Notes: generated by a model not told the origin, from the letters alone. 64,000 bases of DNA from Manis javanica (GCF_040802235.1 NC_133169.1:39749034-39813033), one strand, 5' to 3'; positions 37,288-49,640 are shown, counted from the stretch's first letter. Numbers and translations are program-made.

Positions 37288-38178
37288 CTAGAGCAGTCCC
37301 TGTAGGATGCCCTGTAGAGGTGGTTTGTGGGAAGCAAATTCCCTCAGCTTTTGCTTGTCTGGGAATTGTTTAATCCCGCCACCATATTTAAATTATAGTC
37401 GTGCTGGATACAGTATCCTTGGTTCAAGGCCCTTCTGTTTCATTCTATTAAGTATATCATGCCATTCTCTTCTGGCCTGTAGGGTTTCTGTCGAGAAGTC
37501 TGATGTTAGCCTGATGGGTTTTCCTTTATAGGTGACCTTTTTCTCTCTAGCTGCCTTTAAAACTCTTTCTTTGTCCTTGATCCTTGCCATTTTAATTACT
37601 ATGTGTCTTAGTGTTGTCCTCTTTGGATCCTTTCTGTTGGAGGTTCTGTGTAATTCCATGGTCTGTTCGATTATTTCCTCCCCGAGTTTGTGGAGGTTTT
37701 CAGCAATTATTTCCTCAAAGAGACTTTCTATTCCTTTTCGTCTTTCTTCTTCTTCCGGTACCCCTTTAATAAGAAAATTATTCCTTTTGGCTTGGTCACA
37801 TAGTTCTCTTAGTGTTGTTTCATTCCTGGAGATCCTTTTATCTCTCTCTATGTCAGCTTCTATACGTTCCTGTTCTCTCACTTCTGTTCCTTCAATTGCC
37901 TCTTGCATCTCATCCATTCTGCTTATAAATCCTTCCAGGGATTGTTTCACTTCTGTGATCTCCTTCCTGACATCTGTGATCTCCCTCCAGTCTTCATCCC
38001 ATTGCTCTTGCATTTTTCTCTGCATCTCTTTCCATTGCTCTTGCATTTTTCTCTGCATCTCTCTCAGTCTGTTCATGATTTTTATTTTGAATTCTTTTTC
38101 AGGAGGACTGGTTAGGTCTGTCTCCTTCTCAGGTGTTGTCTCTGTGATCTTTGTCTGCCTGTAGTTTTGCCTTTTCAT
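37288..38178 (-). pseudogene. L1 ORF1, copy D, premature stop near C-terminus
   Basis: ATG at the complement of 38176-38178. A clean 261-codon frame covers the basic N-terminus, the coiled coil with two 11-residue repeats, the RRM-like domain and most of the C-terminal domain (STETLQARREWHD). It ends at an in-frame TAA at 37393-37395; homology then continues in the same frame to the family stop at 37288. About 35 residues are lost. It is the most nearly intact ORF1 in the window. Confidence 0.93.
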
Positions 38179-39220
38179 GGTGATAGAGGTAGTTTGCAGA
38201 GCTGGTAAGAGTGACCGCTGGAAGAGCTTCCCTTCTTGTTGGTTTGTGGCCTTCCTCTCCTGGGAGAATAGCGATCTCTAGTGGCTTATGCTTGTCAGCT
38301 GTGCGCAGACAGGGCTTCTGCTACCTGCCTGTTTGCTATGGAGTTTATTTCTGCTTTTGCTGTGGGTGTGCGCTGGCTGGGGCTGCTCCTCCAAATTGGT
38401 GGAGCCCCGTTGGTGGGGGAGCGGCCGGGAGGCTATTTTTCTCCATAAGAGACCTCTGTGGTCCCTGTTGCCCAGGGGGTTAGAGTGCCCAGAGATCCCC
38501 AGATTCCCTGCCTCTGATCTAAGTGTCCTGTCCTGCCCCTTTAAGATTTCCAAAAAGCCCTCTCCAAACCAAAACAACAACAGCAACGAGAGAGGGAACA
38601 GGAAAAAAAAAAAAAAAAAAGGAAAAAACACGCGATTTTTTTTGTCCTCAGGCGCTGGTCCCAGGCACCCGTTCACTTGTCCTGCTGCCCTGCCTCTTTA
38701 GCACTGGGGTCCCTGTCCCTTCAAGGCTTCCAAAAAGCACCCGCCCACCGTTCCCGCAGGGAAAAACGCGCTATATTCTTTGTCCTCAGGCTCCGGTCCC
38801 ATGCACCCGCCCACCGATCCTGTAGGGAAAAACGTGTGATATTCTTTGTCCTCAGGCGCTGGTCCCAGGCTCCCGCTCACCGGTCCCGCCACCCTGCCTC
38901 CCTAGCCATGGGGTCCCTGTCCCTTTAAGGCTTCCGAAAAGCACTCGCCATAAAAATAAATAAATAAAAACCGCTCCGGTTTCTTTCCACCCGCCGGGAG
39001 CCGGGGGGAGGTGCGCTCAGGTCCCGCCGGGCCAGGGCTTGTATCTTACCCCCTTCGCAAGGCGCTGGGTTCTTGCAGGTGTGGATGTGGTCTGGATGTT
39101 TTCCTGTGTCCTCTGGTCTCTATTTTAGGAAGAGTTTTCTTTGTTATATTTTCATAGCTCTATGTGTTTTTGGGAGATTTCCACTGCTCTACTCATGCTG
39201 CCATCCTGACTCCGCCCCCT
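38179..39220 (-). promoter_or_regulatory. L1 5'UTR, copy D, complete
   Basis: 1.04 kb between ORF1 and the element start. It contains fewer than two of the ~210-bp monomers (marker words end at 38702 and 38906) and the antisense frame 38288-38701. GC-rich relative to flanks. Presumed internal RNA polymerase II promoter by analogy to other mammalian L1s. Confidence 0.8.
38288..38701 (+). other. Antisense ORF0-like frame in L1 5'UTR (copy D)
   Basis: 137 codons from ATG at 38288. Corresponds to 890-1300 of copy A: same start position, same hydrophobic Cys/Leu-rich N-terminus, same GLECPEIPRFP core. Differences between the copies include many replacements but, across the first ~100 codons, no frame-breaking indel. 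Confidence 0.35.
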
Positions 39221-39228
39221 TGTAATTC
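39221..39228 (+). repeat. Target-site duplication, right, of chimeric L1 copy D
   Basis: TGTAATTC, matching 31101-31108. It directly follows the L1 5' terminus and precedes ATTTTTTTAAAG. Confidence 0.8.
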
Positions 39229-39649
39229 ATTTTTTTAAAGAATTGTTTACTGTTCAATTTCTTGGAAGATGTGCTGGAACAAGATAAGATGTAAGGACAT
39301 TAAGATTATTAAACAATTTAGCAGTTATTGGTTTGTTTCTCACTATTCATTTATAGACATGGGGAGGGTGCTTTTTCATCAGAACACTTACATTAACGTC
39401 GGTTCAAATTTTCAGTCCTTCAGCATATTTCACAGAACATATTTGGTAATAAAAATGGCTCGTGCATGTACAGTGGGTATAAAGTGGTTCAGTAAACAAT
39501 GTTATTCAGGTACCCACAGGATAGAGGTAACATTTTTATTAAATAGATTGTATTATGACTATATGAATATATAACTATATTGTAAGTTGAATATGAAAGA
39601 ACATGAAAATGATGTTTCATTTCTCTATCTTTTTTTAAAATACAGTTTT

Positions 39650-40585
39650 ATGTCTCCAAGCACAACAAATCTCACAGCTGTGATAGAATTTATCCTCATT
39701 GGATTTTCTACCAATGAAAATATGTACATTTTGCACTCAGTGCTCTTCGTCTTGATATACTTCTTTGTACTAATGGAAAACGTCCTCATTATCATGATCA
39801 CAATTTCGGACAAGCGTCTCTGCACCCCCATGAACTTCTTCCTGAAGAATTTGTCCTTCTTGTGTCTCTGCCTAATTACATTCACAATCCCCAAATCCTT
39901 GACTCACAGTACTTCCGTCTCATTTCCTGGCTGTGTAGCCCAGGTCTTTCTGCTTGTGTTTTTAGCGACTGCAGAGCTGAATCTCCTCACCGTGATGTAC
40001 TTTGACCGCTTTGCTGCCATATGCCACCCCCTGCACCATGAGGTCATCATGAATGTGAATATGTGTGTTCAGTTGACAGCTGTGTCCTGGCTGGGTGGGG
40101 TCTGATTGCCATAATGCACACAGCCGGTACCTTCTCCTTATCCTACTGTGGTTCTAACGTGGTCCATCATTTTTTTTGTGTGTGATATCCCACAGTTATT
40201 GGCTATTTATTGCTCAGAAAACATAATAAGAGAGATTGTACCTATCCTCAGTGTGGTATTGGATATCTGCTCTTTTATTTTCATCATTATTTCCTATGTC
40301 TACATCTTCTCCTCTGTCAAGAAAATGCCATCAACAGAAGGTCAGTCAAAAGCCTTCTTCACTCACCTTACACATCTGATTATGATTGTATTATTTCTCT
40401 TCACTGGTTTCTCTGCTTATCTGAGGCTGATTTGACAGGACTTTTCCATTTTTGACCTTGTAATTTCTATGTTCTACATCATGGTGCCCCCAACCTTTAA
40501 TCCCATGATATATAGTCTAAAAAGTAATGCCATAAAAAAATATCTGAGAATGTTGCTGAAGGGACTGTTCACCCAAAAGCATTAG
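39650..40585 (+). pseudogene. Olfactory receptor pseudogene, family-14-like
   Basis: Single-exon class II OR, 312 codons in span. ATG at 39650 follows a splice-acceptor-like TTTTTTTAAAATACAG. Readable OR landmarks: Asn-Leu-Thr sequon at residues 7-9, MNFFLKNLS in TM2, DRFAAICHPL after TM3 (Tyr of DRY changed to Phe), FSYVYIFSS-type TM5 end, and PPTFNPMIYSL in TM7. The TM1 Gly of the GN pair is Glu. Breaks: 1-bp loss near 40100 after SWLGG, a +4 GT-repeat expansion near 40178 that restores frame, and an in-frame TGA at 40433-40435. Not functional. Similar in type to the OR at 52948. Confidence 0.93.
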
Positions 40586-40689
40586 GTAGTCCATCTTTTA
40601 TTTCAGTAACAATTATCATCAATAATTATATGTCCATTATTTTGTAATATTTTTACTTAAAATCCTTTGAAGACTCCTTTTAGAAGATT

Positions 40690-42574
40690 TTTAGGTTTGC
40701 AACAAAATTGATTGTGATATAGAGATTATCCACATAAACCTTATACCCACAAATGTACAGCCTCCCACAAGAGCAATATAACTAACTAGAGTCATACTTC
40801 TTTTAAATCAAGAATGTAACATTGACACCTCATAATTACTCAAAATCCATAGTTTACATTGGGGTTTCTATCTTAGTGTTTTAGATTCAATGAGTTGTAT
40901 AAAAGTAAAAGGACATTTACTCATTAGTATAATATCATACAGAGCATTTTACTACTCCCAAAATCTTCTGTGCTTTGCCCGTTTTTCTCCTTTATTTCCA
41001 TCGGCTTCTGGCAGCCACTGAATTCTTCCATTTTCCATAGTTTTGGGTTTTGTAGAATGTGGTATAGTTGAAATATGCAATAAGGAACATTTTGAAGTTA
41101 ACTTCTTTTACTTAGTAATGTGCATTTAAATTTCTCCATGTCTTTTTACAGCTAGGTGGCTCATTTCCTTTTATTTATGAATAATATCCCATTGTCCACA
41201 TGCATCACATTCATTTACCTTTCCACCTGCTGAATGCCACCTTGGCTTGTTCCAAGTTTTAGCAATTAAGAATAAAGCTGCTATAGGTATTCTTTTGCAT
41301 TTTTACTTGTGTACATAAGTTTTCCCCTCCTTTGGATAAATACTGAGGAACATGTTTGCTGGACAACATGATAAAAGTATATTATAGTTTGTAAAAAGAC
41401 CACCAAAACTGGCTTCAAAGTGGCTGTACCATTTTGAATTCCTATAACTAATATATACGACTTCCTGGTGCTGCAACTTCTCAACAGCATTTCTATTAAT
41501 GTCTGGAAATGTCCATTCAAATTGTGTGTAGTGGTATCTCATTGTATTTATTTTTATTTTCTTGATGATATATGATATGGAGCATCTTTTCAAATGTTTA
41601 TTTGACATCTTTCTATCTTCTTCAGTGAAGTGCCCAATTTTCAGTGGGATTGTTTGATTTCTTATTGTTGAATTTTATTTTTCCTTTGCATATTTTGAAT
41701 AAGGGTCTTTTATCCTATATGTCTTCCACAAATTATTTCTCCCACCCTGTCTACTGTCTTCTCCTTCTCTTGATATTTTCTTTCTCAGAACAAGAGTTTT
41801 TAATTATACTGTAGTCCAGGTTACCAACATTTGCTTTCAGGAATCCTGCCTTTGATGTTGTATCTAAAGAGGCATCATACAGCTAATGTTTTCTAGGCTT
41901 TCTCTTAGGCTATCTAGCAGGGTTTTATACTACAATGCTTTGCATTCAGATCTAAGATCCATTTTGAATTAAATTCTGTAAAGTCTGTACAGTCTATATC
42001 TGGACTGGTTTTTCATGCCAAGTTTTTCCAGCAAGATTATTAGTTGAGTAGACAATCTGCTCTTTTGTCAAAGATGAGTTGATTATATTTACAGAGGTCT
42101 ATTTCTGAGCTTTCTATTCTATTGCATTGACCTATTTTATGCTTTTTGGTCATTACCACACTATCTTGATTATTGTAGCTTCCCACTAAGTCCTGACATT
42201 GGGCAGTATCAGTCCCCTAACTATGTTTTTGTTCTTCATTTTATGATGTGACTGGTTTTGCTTTTTAAAACATTTTTTATTGTGGGATGATTGACAAATA
42301 TAATTCTATTTATGTATTTATTTATTGAGTCATTATATTATACATCTGAAATAAATATGATATTGTATATCCTAATAATAAATTTAAAAAATAAAGTATA
42401 CAATGTGAGAACTTTATATATAAATATTTATATATATACAAGTATATATAGTTGAATCATTACCAAGATGAGGATAGTTAATGCATCATCAACTCACATA
42501 GTTCACAGAATTAACTCATTGAATGTTAGTGATAATTTATAAGATTTATTTTAAGCAAATGTTAAATACAGAAT
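40690..42574 (-). mobile_element. Old minus-strand L1 remnants
   Basis: 40690-42270 follows the order of an ancient L1 3' end (AGCCACTGAATTCTTCC, GGCTCATTTCC, CATTGTCCACATGCATC, then ORF2 C-terminus words such as GACATTGGGCAGTATCAGTC). 42270-42560 is a second, very AT-rich L1-tail-like piece (GAATCATTACCAAGATGAGG). No coding capacity. Confidence 0.6.
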
Positions 42575-42588
42575 ACCGGGATCATGGG

Positions 42589-42596
42589 AAGATGGC
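42589..42596 (+). promoter_or_regulatory. YY1-like site at L1 start
   Basis: AAGATGGC at the element start. In human L1 this word near the start positions transcription initiation through YY1. Copy F has AAGATGGT at the matching place (complement of 62822-62829). Confidence 0.45.
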
Positions 42597-43756
42597 AGCA
42601 TGAGTAGTTCAGAGGAAATCTCCTCCCCAAAAGATATATATTTATGACAATAAATACAACTATTCCTAAAAGAGACACCAGTGGATGCAGTGCAACAGCC
42701 AGGATACATCTACATCTGTGAGAACTCAACATCACACAAAAGGGGTAAGATACAAGCCATGGCCAGGTGGGATCCGAATGCTCCCCCACACCAAAACCCG
42801 GCGGGAATAAAGGAGTCGGAATGGGGAGGGAGTGAAAGCCCAGGACTGCTAAACAACCAGCTCTAGAAATCTGCGCCCGGAACGCAAACACAAGGTGCAT
42901 GGGATGCTGGATATTAGAGAAACGGAAAAGCAAAACCTGTGGGCAGGTCTCTGCAATTGGCGCCCTGAGACAAAAGAAAAGCAAGTGCTTTCTGCAAGTC
43001 TTAAAGAGACAGGGACCCCATAGCTGGCTGAAGTTGTCCTGGCACACTTAGCGAGCAGCTGGGAATCCCGGGGAAAGTTAGGTGCCCTAAACTCTGGGGA
43101 GGCAGTGCAGCTCTGAAGCCCCTCATAGCACTAAGCAGCCTGCCAGTCATTCCTAAAACTTGCATGGACCCCGACACACCAGCCCAGTAGCGAGAGAGTG
43201 GCAGCGCGTGCCGGGGATGGTGGTGCCAAAAGGGACCAGGAGCAGATAGTGTGCACCAACAGTGCAGGAGGGAACCAGGAGAGGATTGTGCGAGCCCGCA
43301 ACGGCGCGACCAAACAGCCCGGGTGCAGATTGCATGCACTGGCGGCAGTGGAGCGAGAGGAGCCTGGTAGAGGCCCACGTGGGAGAGCCCTGCACACATC
43401 TTCAGCAAAGCCAGAGAGAGCAGGTGCACTCCCAGCAGCTGACTGGAATCCCAGCTCAACACACAGCCACCCAGCCTGGACCCAAAGGCCACTGCTGGCA
43501 CACAGCTGCCTGGCAGGGGGGCTGCTAGCACAGAGGAGTGCACCTGGTATGCCTGCCACTCCCTGTAGGTAGGGCTCCATGCTGCTCTGACAGAGACCCA
43601 ACCCACAGCAGCTTAGGGGACTAATCCGGTGGCTGCTCCAGGAGTGCAGGTTACCATCATAGGCAATGGAGAAGGGCAAGGCATCCAGCAAGCAGGAAAT
43701 GACTTTCTTCTCCCAGCTGACACACATGCAACCTGCATACAGCAACCACTATCACC

Positions 43757-44609
43757 ATGAAAAGGCAAAAAATTTAGTCCAGTCCAAGATAGTTCAGACA
43801 ACACCTGAGAGAGGATCTGCAGAGGCAGACCTAACAAGTCTCCCTAACAAAGAATTCAAAATAAAAATAAAAAACATGCTGACAGAGCTGCAGAAAAATA
43901 TGCAAGAGCTAAGGTATGAAGTCCAAAGGGAGACTGCAGAAATCCAGAGGGATATTACAGAAGTGAAACAAAATCTGGAAGGATTTATAAGCAGAATGGA
44001 TAAGATGCAAGAGGCCATTGATGGAATAGAAACCAGAGAACAGGAACGCATAGAAGCTGATGCAGAGAGAGATAAAAGGATCTCCAGGAATGAAACGATA
44101 TTAAGAGAACTCTGTGACCAATCCAAAAGGAAAAATATTGGCATTATAGGGGTATAAGTGGAAGAAGAGAGAGAGAAAAGAATAGAAAGTGTCTTTGAAG
44201 AAATAATTGCTGAGAACTTCCCCAAACTGGGGAGGATATAGCACACAGAACTCCCGAGAGACGGAATCCAAAGAGGTCAACACCAAGACACATAATGATT
44301 AAAATGGTAAAGATCAAGGACAGGGACAGAGTATTAAAGGCAGCAGGAGAGAGTAAAAAGGTCACCTACAAAGGACAACCTATCAGGCTATCATCAGACT
44401 TCTCAACAGAAACCTTACAGGCCAGAACAGAATGGCATGATCTATTTAATGCAATGAAACAGAAGGGCAAAGAACCAAGGATACTGTATCCAGCATGATT
44501 CTCATTTAAAAATGAAGAAGGGATTAAACAATTCCCAGACAAGCAAAAGTTAAGTGAAGTTGCCTCCCAAAAACCACCTCTACAGGGTATCTCAGAGGGA
44601 CTGCTCTAG
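43757..44609 (+). pseudogene. L1 ORF1, copy E, broken
   Basis: The usual start MKRQK is at 43757, but a TAG follows after only six codons (AAA ATT TAG). The frame 43666-44157 then reads through the coiled coil (DITEVKQNLEGFISRMDKMQEA) to a stop just after the IIGV segment; the C-terminal domain is in 44295-44498 (STETLQARTEWHD). Family stop at 44607-44609. It lacks the 33-bp coiled-coil duplication. Confidence 0.88.
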
Positions 44610-44800
44610 ATGGGAGCACACCTAAAAAGAGCACAGAACAAAACACCCAACATATGAAGAATGGAGGAGGAGGAAAACAAAGGGAAAGAAGTAATCATCA
44701 GACTATGTTTATAAAAGCTCAATAAGCAAGTTAAGTCAGACAGTAAGGTAGTAAACAAGTTAACCTTGAACCTTTGGTAACCGCAGACTTAAAGCCTGCA

Positions 44801-47800
44801 ATGGCAATAAGTACATACCTTTCAATAATCACCCTAAATGTAAATAGACTAAATGCACCAATCAAAAGACACAGAGCAATAGAATGGATAAAAAAGCAAA
44901 ATCCATCTATATGCTGCTTACAAGAGACTCACTTCAAACCTGAAGACATGCACAGATTAAAAGTCAAGGGATGGAGAAAGATATGTCAGGCAAACAACAG
45001 AGAGAAAAGAGCAGGTGTTGCAATACAAGTATCAGACAAAATAGATGTCAAAATAAAGAAATAAACAAGAGATAAAGCAGGACATTACAAAATGATAAAG
45101 GGCTCAGTCCAACAAGAGGATATAACCATTATAAAACATATGTGCACCCAATACAGGAGCACCAATATATGTGAAACCAATACTAACAGAATTGAAGGAG
45201 GAAATAGAATGCAATGCATTCATTTTGGGAGACTTTAACAGCACTCACTCCAAAGGACAGATACACCACACAGAAAATAAGAAAGGACACAGAGGCAGTG
45301 AACAACACACTAGAACAGATGGACCTAATAGACATCTATAGAACTCTACATCCAAAAAAAACAGGATACACATTCTTCTCAAGTGCACATAGAACATTCT
45401 CCAGAATACACCACATACTAGGCCACAAAAAGAGCCTCAATAAATTCCAAAAGACTGAAATCCTACCAACCAACTTTTCAAACCACAAAGGTATAAAACT
45501 GTAAATAAATTGTACAAAGAAAGCAAAAAGGCTCACAAACACATGGAGGATTAACAACATGCTCCTAAATAATCAATGGATCAACAACCAAATTAAAATG
45601 GAGATACACCAATATATGGAAACAAATGACAACAACGACACAAAGTCCTAACTTCTGTGAGATGCAAAAAAGCAGTCTTAAGAGGAAAGTATACAGAAAG
45701 CCAGGTCTACTTAAAGAAGAAAGAACAATCCCAAATGAATAGTCTAAAGTCATAATTATCGAAATTGGAAAAAGAAGAACAAATAAGGCCTAAGGTCAAC
45801 AGAAGGAGGGACATAATAGAGATCAGAGAAGAAATAAATAAAATTGAGAAGAATAAAACAATAGGAAAAATCAATGAAACCAAGAGCTGGTTCTTTGAGA
45901 AAATAAACAAAATAGATAAGCCTCTAGCCAGACTTATTAAGAGAAAAAGAGAGTCAACACACATCAACAGAATCAGAAACGAGAAAGGAAAAATCACGAC
46001 GGACCCCACAGAAATACAAAGAATTATTAGAGAATACTATGAAAACCTATATGCTAATAAGCTGAAAAACCTAGGAGAAATGGACAACTTCCGAGAAAAA
46101 TACAACCTTCCAAGACTGACCCAGAAAGAAACAGAAAAATCTAAACAGACCAGTTACCAGAAACGAAACTGAATCGGTCATCAAAAAACTACCCAAGAAC
46201 AAAACCCCAGGGCCAGATGGATTTAACTCGGAATTTTATCAGACATACAGAGAAGACATAATACCCATTCTCCTTAAAGTCTTCCAAAAAATAGAAGAGG
46301 AGGAAGTACTCCCAAACTCATTCTATGAAGCCAACATCACCCTAATACCAAAACCAGGCAAAGACCCCACCAAAAAAGAAAACTACAGAGCAATATCACT
46401 GATGAATGTAGATGCAAAAATACTCAACAATATATTAGCAAACCGAATTCAGAACTACTTCAAGAGGATCATACACCATGACCATATGGGATTCATCCCA
46501 GGGATGCAAGGATGGTACATTTGAAAATCCATCAACATCATCTACCACATCAACAAAAACAAGGACAAAAACCACATAATCATCTCCATAGATGCTGAAA
46601 AAGCATTCAACAAAATTCAACATCCATTCATGATAAATACTCTCAACAAAATGGGCATAGAGGGCAAGTACCTCAACATAATAAAGGCCATATATGATCA
46701 ACCCACACCCAACATCATACTGAACAGCAAGAGGCTGAAAGCTTTTCATCTGAGATCGGGAAAAAGACAGGGATACCCACTCTCCCCACTGTTATTCAAC
46801 GTAATACTGGAGGTCCTAGCCATGGCAATCAGACAAAACAAAGAAATATAAGAATCTGGACTGGTAAAGAAGAAGTCAAACTGTCACTATTTGCATATGA
46901 CATGATATTGTACATAAAAACCCTAAAGACTCTAACTTCAAAACTTCTAGAACTAATATAGGAAATCAGCAAAGTTGCAGGATACAAAATTAACACACAG
47001 AAATCTGTGGCTTTCCTATACACTAACAATGAACTAATAGAAATAGAAATCAGGAAGACAAGTCCATTCACAATAGCATCAAAAAGAATAAAATACCTAG
47101 GAATAAACCTAACCAAGGAAGTGAAACACCTATACCCTGCAAACTATAAGACACTCTTAAAAGAAATTAAAGAGGTCACTAACAAATGGAAACTCATCCC
47201 ATGATCCTGGTTAGGAAGAATTAATATCATCAAAATGGCCATTCTGCCCAAAGCAATATATAGATTCGATGCAATCTCTATCAAATTACCAACATCATTC
47301 TTCAGCGAAATGGAACAAATAGTTAAAAAATTCATATGGAGACACCAAAGACACCGAATAGCCAAAGCAATCCTGAGAAGGAAGAATAAAGTTGGGGGAT
47401 CTCACTCCCCATCTTCAAGCTCTACTGCAAAGCCACAGTAATCAAGACAATTTGGTAATGGCACAAGAATAGAGCCACTGACCAATGGAACAGAAAAGAG
47501 ACTCCAAACACTAACCCAAACATATATGGTCAACTAATATTCGATAAAGGGGCCACGGACATACACTGGGGAAATGATAGTCTCTTCAACAGATGGTGCT
47601 GGCAAAACTGGACAGCTACATGTAAGACAATGAAACTGGATCCCTGTCTAAACCCATACACAAATGTAAATTCGAAATGGACCAAAGACTTGAATGTAAG
47701 TCATGAAACCATAAAACTCTTAGAAAAAACATATGCAAAAATCTCTTAGACATAAACATGAGTGACCTCTTCTCGAACATATCTCCCTGGGCAAGGGAAA

Positions 47801-48618
47801 CAAAAGCAAAAATGAACAAATGGGACTATATCAAGCTGAAAAGCTTCTGTACAGCAAAGGACACCATCAATAGAACAAAAAGGTATCCTACAGTATGGGA
47901 GAATATATTCATAAATGACAGATCTGATAAAAGGTTGACATCCAAAATATATAAAGAGCTCACACACCTCATCAAACAAAAAGCAAATAATCCAATTAAA
48001 AAATGGGCAGAGGAGCTGAATAGACAGTTCTCTAAAGAAGAAATTCAGATGGCCAACAGACACAGGAAAAGATGCTCCACGTCGCTTCTCATCAGAGAAA
48101 TGCAAATTAAAACCACAATGAGATATCATCTCACACCAGTAAGGATCACCACCATCCAAAAGGCAAACAACAACAAATGTTGGCGAGGTTGTGGAGAAAT
48201 GGGAACCCTCCTACACTGCTGGTGGGAATGTAAATTAGTTCAACCATTGTGGAAAGCAGTATGGAGGTTCGTCAAAATGATCAAAATAGAAATACCATTT
48301 GACCCAGAAATTCCACTTCTAGGAATTTACCCCAAGAATGCAGCACTCCAGTTTGATAAAGACAGATGCACCCCTATGTTTATTACTGCACTATTTACAA
48401 TGGCCAAGATATGGAAGCAACCTACATGTCCATCAGTAGATGAACGGATAAAGAAGATGTGGTACATATACACAATGTAATATTACTCAGCCATAAGAAA
48501 AAAACAGATCCTACCATTTGCAACAACATGGATGGAGCTAGAGAATATTATGCTCAGTGAAGTAATCCAGACGGAGAAAGACAAGTACCAAATGATTTCA
48601 CTCATATGTGGAGTATAA
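44801..48618 (+). pseudogene. L1 ORF2, copy E, broken
   Basis: ATG at 44801 (MAISTYLSIITLN), family stop at 48616-48618. Open pieces: endonuclease N-terminus 44774-45064, endonuclease C-part 45214-45504, linker 45765-46172, RT 46630-46851 and 47007-47204, thumb region 47235-47441, and a long C-terminal 240-codon piece at 47758-48480 with C-x3-C-x7-H-x4-C. The catalytic FADD is damaged: the region near 46895 reads TTTGCATATGACATG, i.e. FAYDM. Multiple frameshifts elsewhere. Confidence 0.92.
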
Positions 48619-48954
48619 GAACAAAAGAAAACTGAAGGAACAAAACAGCAGCAGAAGCACAGAACCCAGGAATGGACTAACAGTTTCCAAAGGAAAAGGA
48701 ACTGGGGAGGACAGGTGGGAAGGGAGGGATAAGGGCGGGAAGAAAGAAAGGTGGCATTACGATTAACATGTATAGTGTGTGGGGAGGGCTTTGCAATGCA
48801 GAGAAGACAAGTAGTGATTTTACAGCATCTTACTACATTAATGGACAGTGACTGTGAACCGGGATGTGGGGGGGGACTTGGTGAAGGAGGGAGTCTAGTA
48901 CATATAATGTCCTTCATGTAATTGTAGATGAATGATACCAAAAAAAATAAAGTA

Positions 48955-49331
48955 AAATGGATCAAAGAAAAACCTAAACATTCCACCTAATTCTATAAAT
49001 ATCTTAGAGGAAAACAGGTTACAGCTCTGTGGCAGATTTGGTGATACTTCTATGTTATAAAACCAAAATAACAGGCAAATGAGAAATATCTGACAAATTT
49101 TACTTCATCAAATTTAAAATATGTCTACATTGAAAGGCACTATCAAGAAAGAGAAAGGCAATATAATGGAATGGAGAAAATATTTGCAAGTCATATTTCT
49201 GGTAAAAGTTGATATTCAGAACACATAAAATACATTTACAACTGAAAAACAAACATCAATGAAAACAACAGTAAAAAACAGCTTGATTAAGAAATGGCCA
49301 CGAGATTGAATAGAAATTTCCCCAGAGAAAG
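48955..49331 (+). mobile_element. Old plus-strand L1 ORF2 fragment, left half
   Basis: AAAATGGATCAAAG at 48955 is a classic ORF2 C-terminal word; homology runs to GAATAGAAATTTCC near 49315, where it is cut by GC-rich sequence. It resumes at about 49672. Confidence 0.75.
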
Positions 49332-49640
49332 CATCCCGGCGGCCTGTGCGGACTGGACAGATGGTCGGCGGGGAGGGGCCATGCGGAGCCTGGGGAGATC
49401 CGCCCTCAGCGGGTTAGAGCGGGGGAAGGAAGGGGAGGCGTGCGGGGAAAGAGGAGGTAACGGGGAGGAGGGGAAGCAAGGAAGGAGCAAGGCAGGCAAG
49501 GAAGGATGGCGGGAGGGAGGGAGGCAGGAAGTCAGTGGTGCCCGGCTGCGGGGCGCTGTGTCCTCCGCGCAGGCTCTGGGGGCTGCGGGTGCGGCCGTGC
49601 GGACCCCGAGGAACACGACATTCAGTCACTCAGGGAAGGG
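49332..49640. other. GC-rich, CpG-rich block inside old L1
   Basis: About 300 bp of GC- and CpG-rich sequence with GGGA/GGAGG-rich tracts, in sharp contrast to AT-rich flanks. It is open on the plus strand from about 49294 to 49668 (124 codons) and on the minus strand (49287-49616), which is common in GC-rich DNA and not evidence of coding. It replaces part of the L1 rather than simply splitting it. Source unknown: candidate CpG island, promoter/first-exon retrocopy or minisatellite relic. Confidence 0.7.

Larger units (their letters stand above)
31109..39220 (-). mobile_element. Full-length L1 copy D with ERV-like 3' module (unspliced type)
   Basis: Minus-strand unit of 8.1 kb flanked by a target-site duplication. 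From its 3' end: poly(A) (poly-T at 31109-31122), ERV-like env/3' module (31123-32640), a 290-bp segment with an internal A-run (T-run 32760-32771), a second A-run (T-run about 32930-32938) directly at the usual L1 3' end, L1 3'UTR, ORF2 (33281-37092), ORF1 (37288-38178) and 5'UTR (38179-39220) ending in GGAGTCAGGATGGC on the sense strand. An internal A-run followed by non-L1 sequence and a terminal poly(A), all within one duplication, is the signature of 3' transduction. Confidence 0.92.
42575..48952 (+). mobile_element. Full-length plus-strand L1 copy E
   Basis: About 6.4 kb: 5'UTR 42575-43756 starting near GGGAAGATGGCAGC (YY1-type word at 42589-42596), ORF1 43757-44609, ORF2 44801-48618, 3'UTR with G-rich tract, then ATGATACC and a short A-rich tail at about 48940-48952. 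The only full-length L1 here on the plus strand, so it is inverted relative to copy D, 3.4 kb away. Short-type 3' end, no ERV-like module. No clear target-site duplication. Confidence 0.92.

Noticed and set aside
43001..43745. Overlapping ~200-codon minus-strand frames in the copy E 5'UTR
   Set aside because: GC-rich L1 5'UTR with many chance frames; their start positions and phase do not match the antisense frame seen in copies A, B and D.
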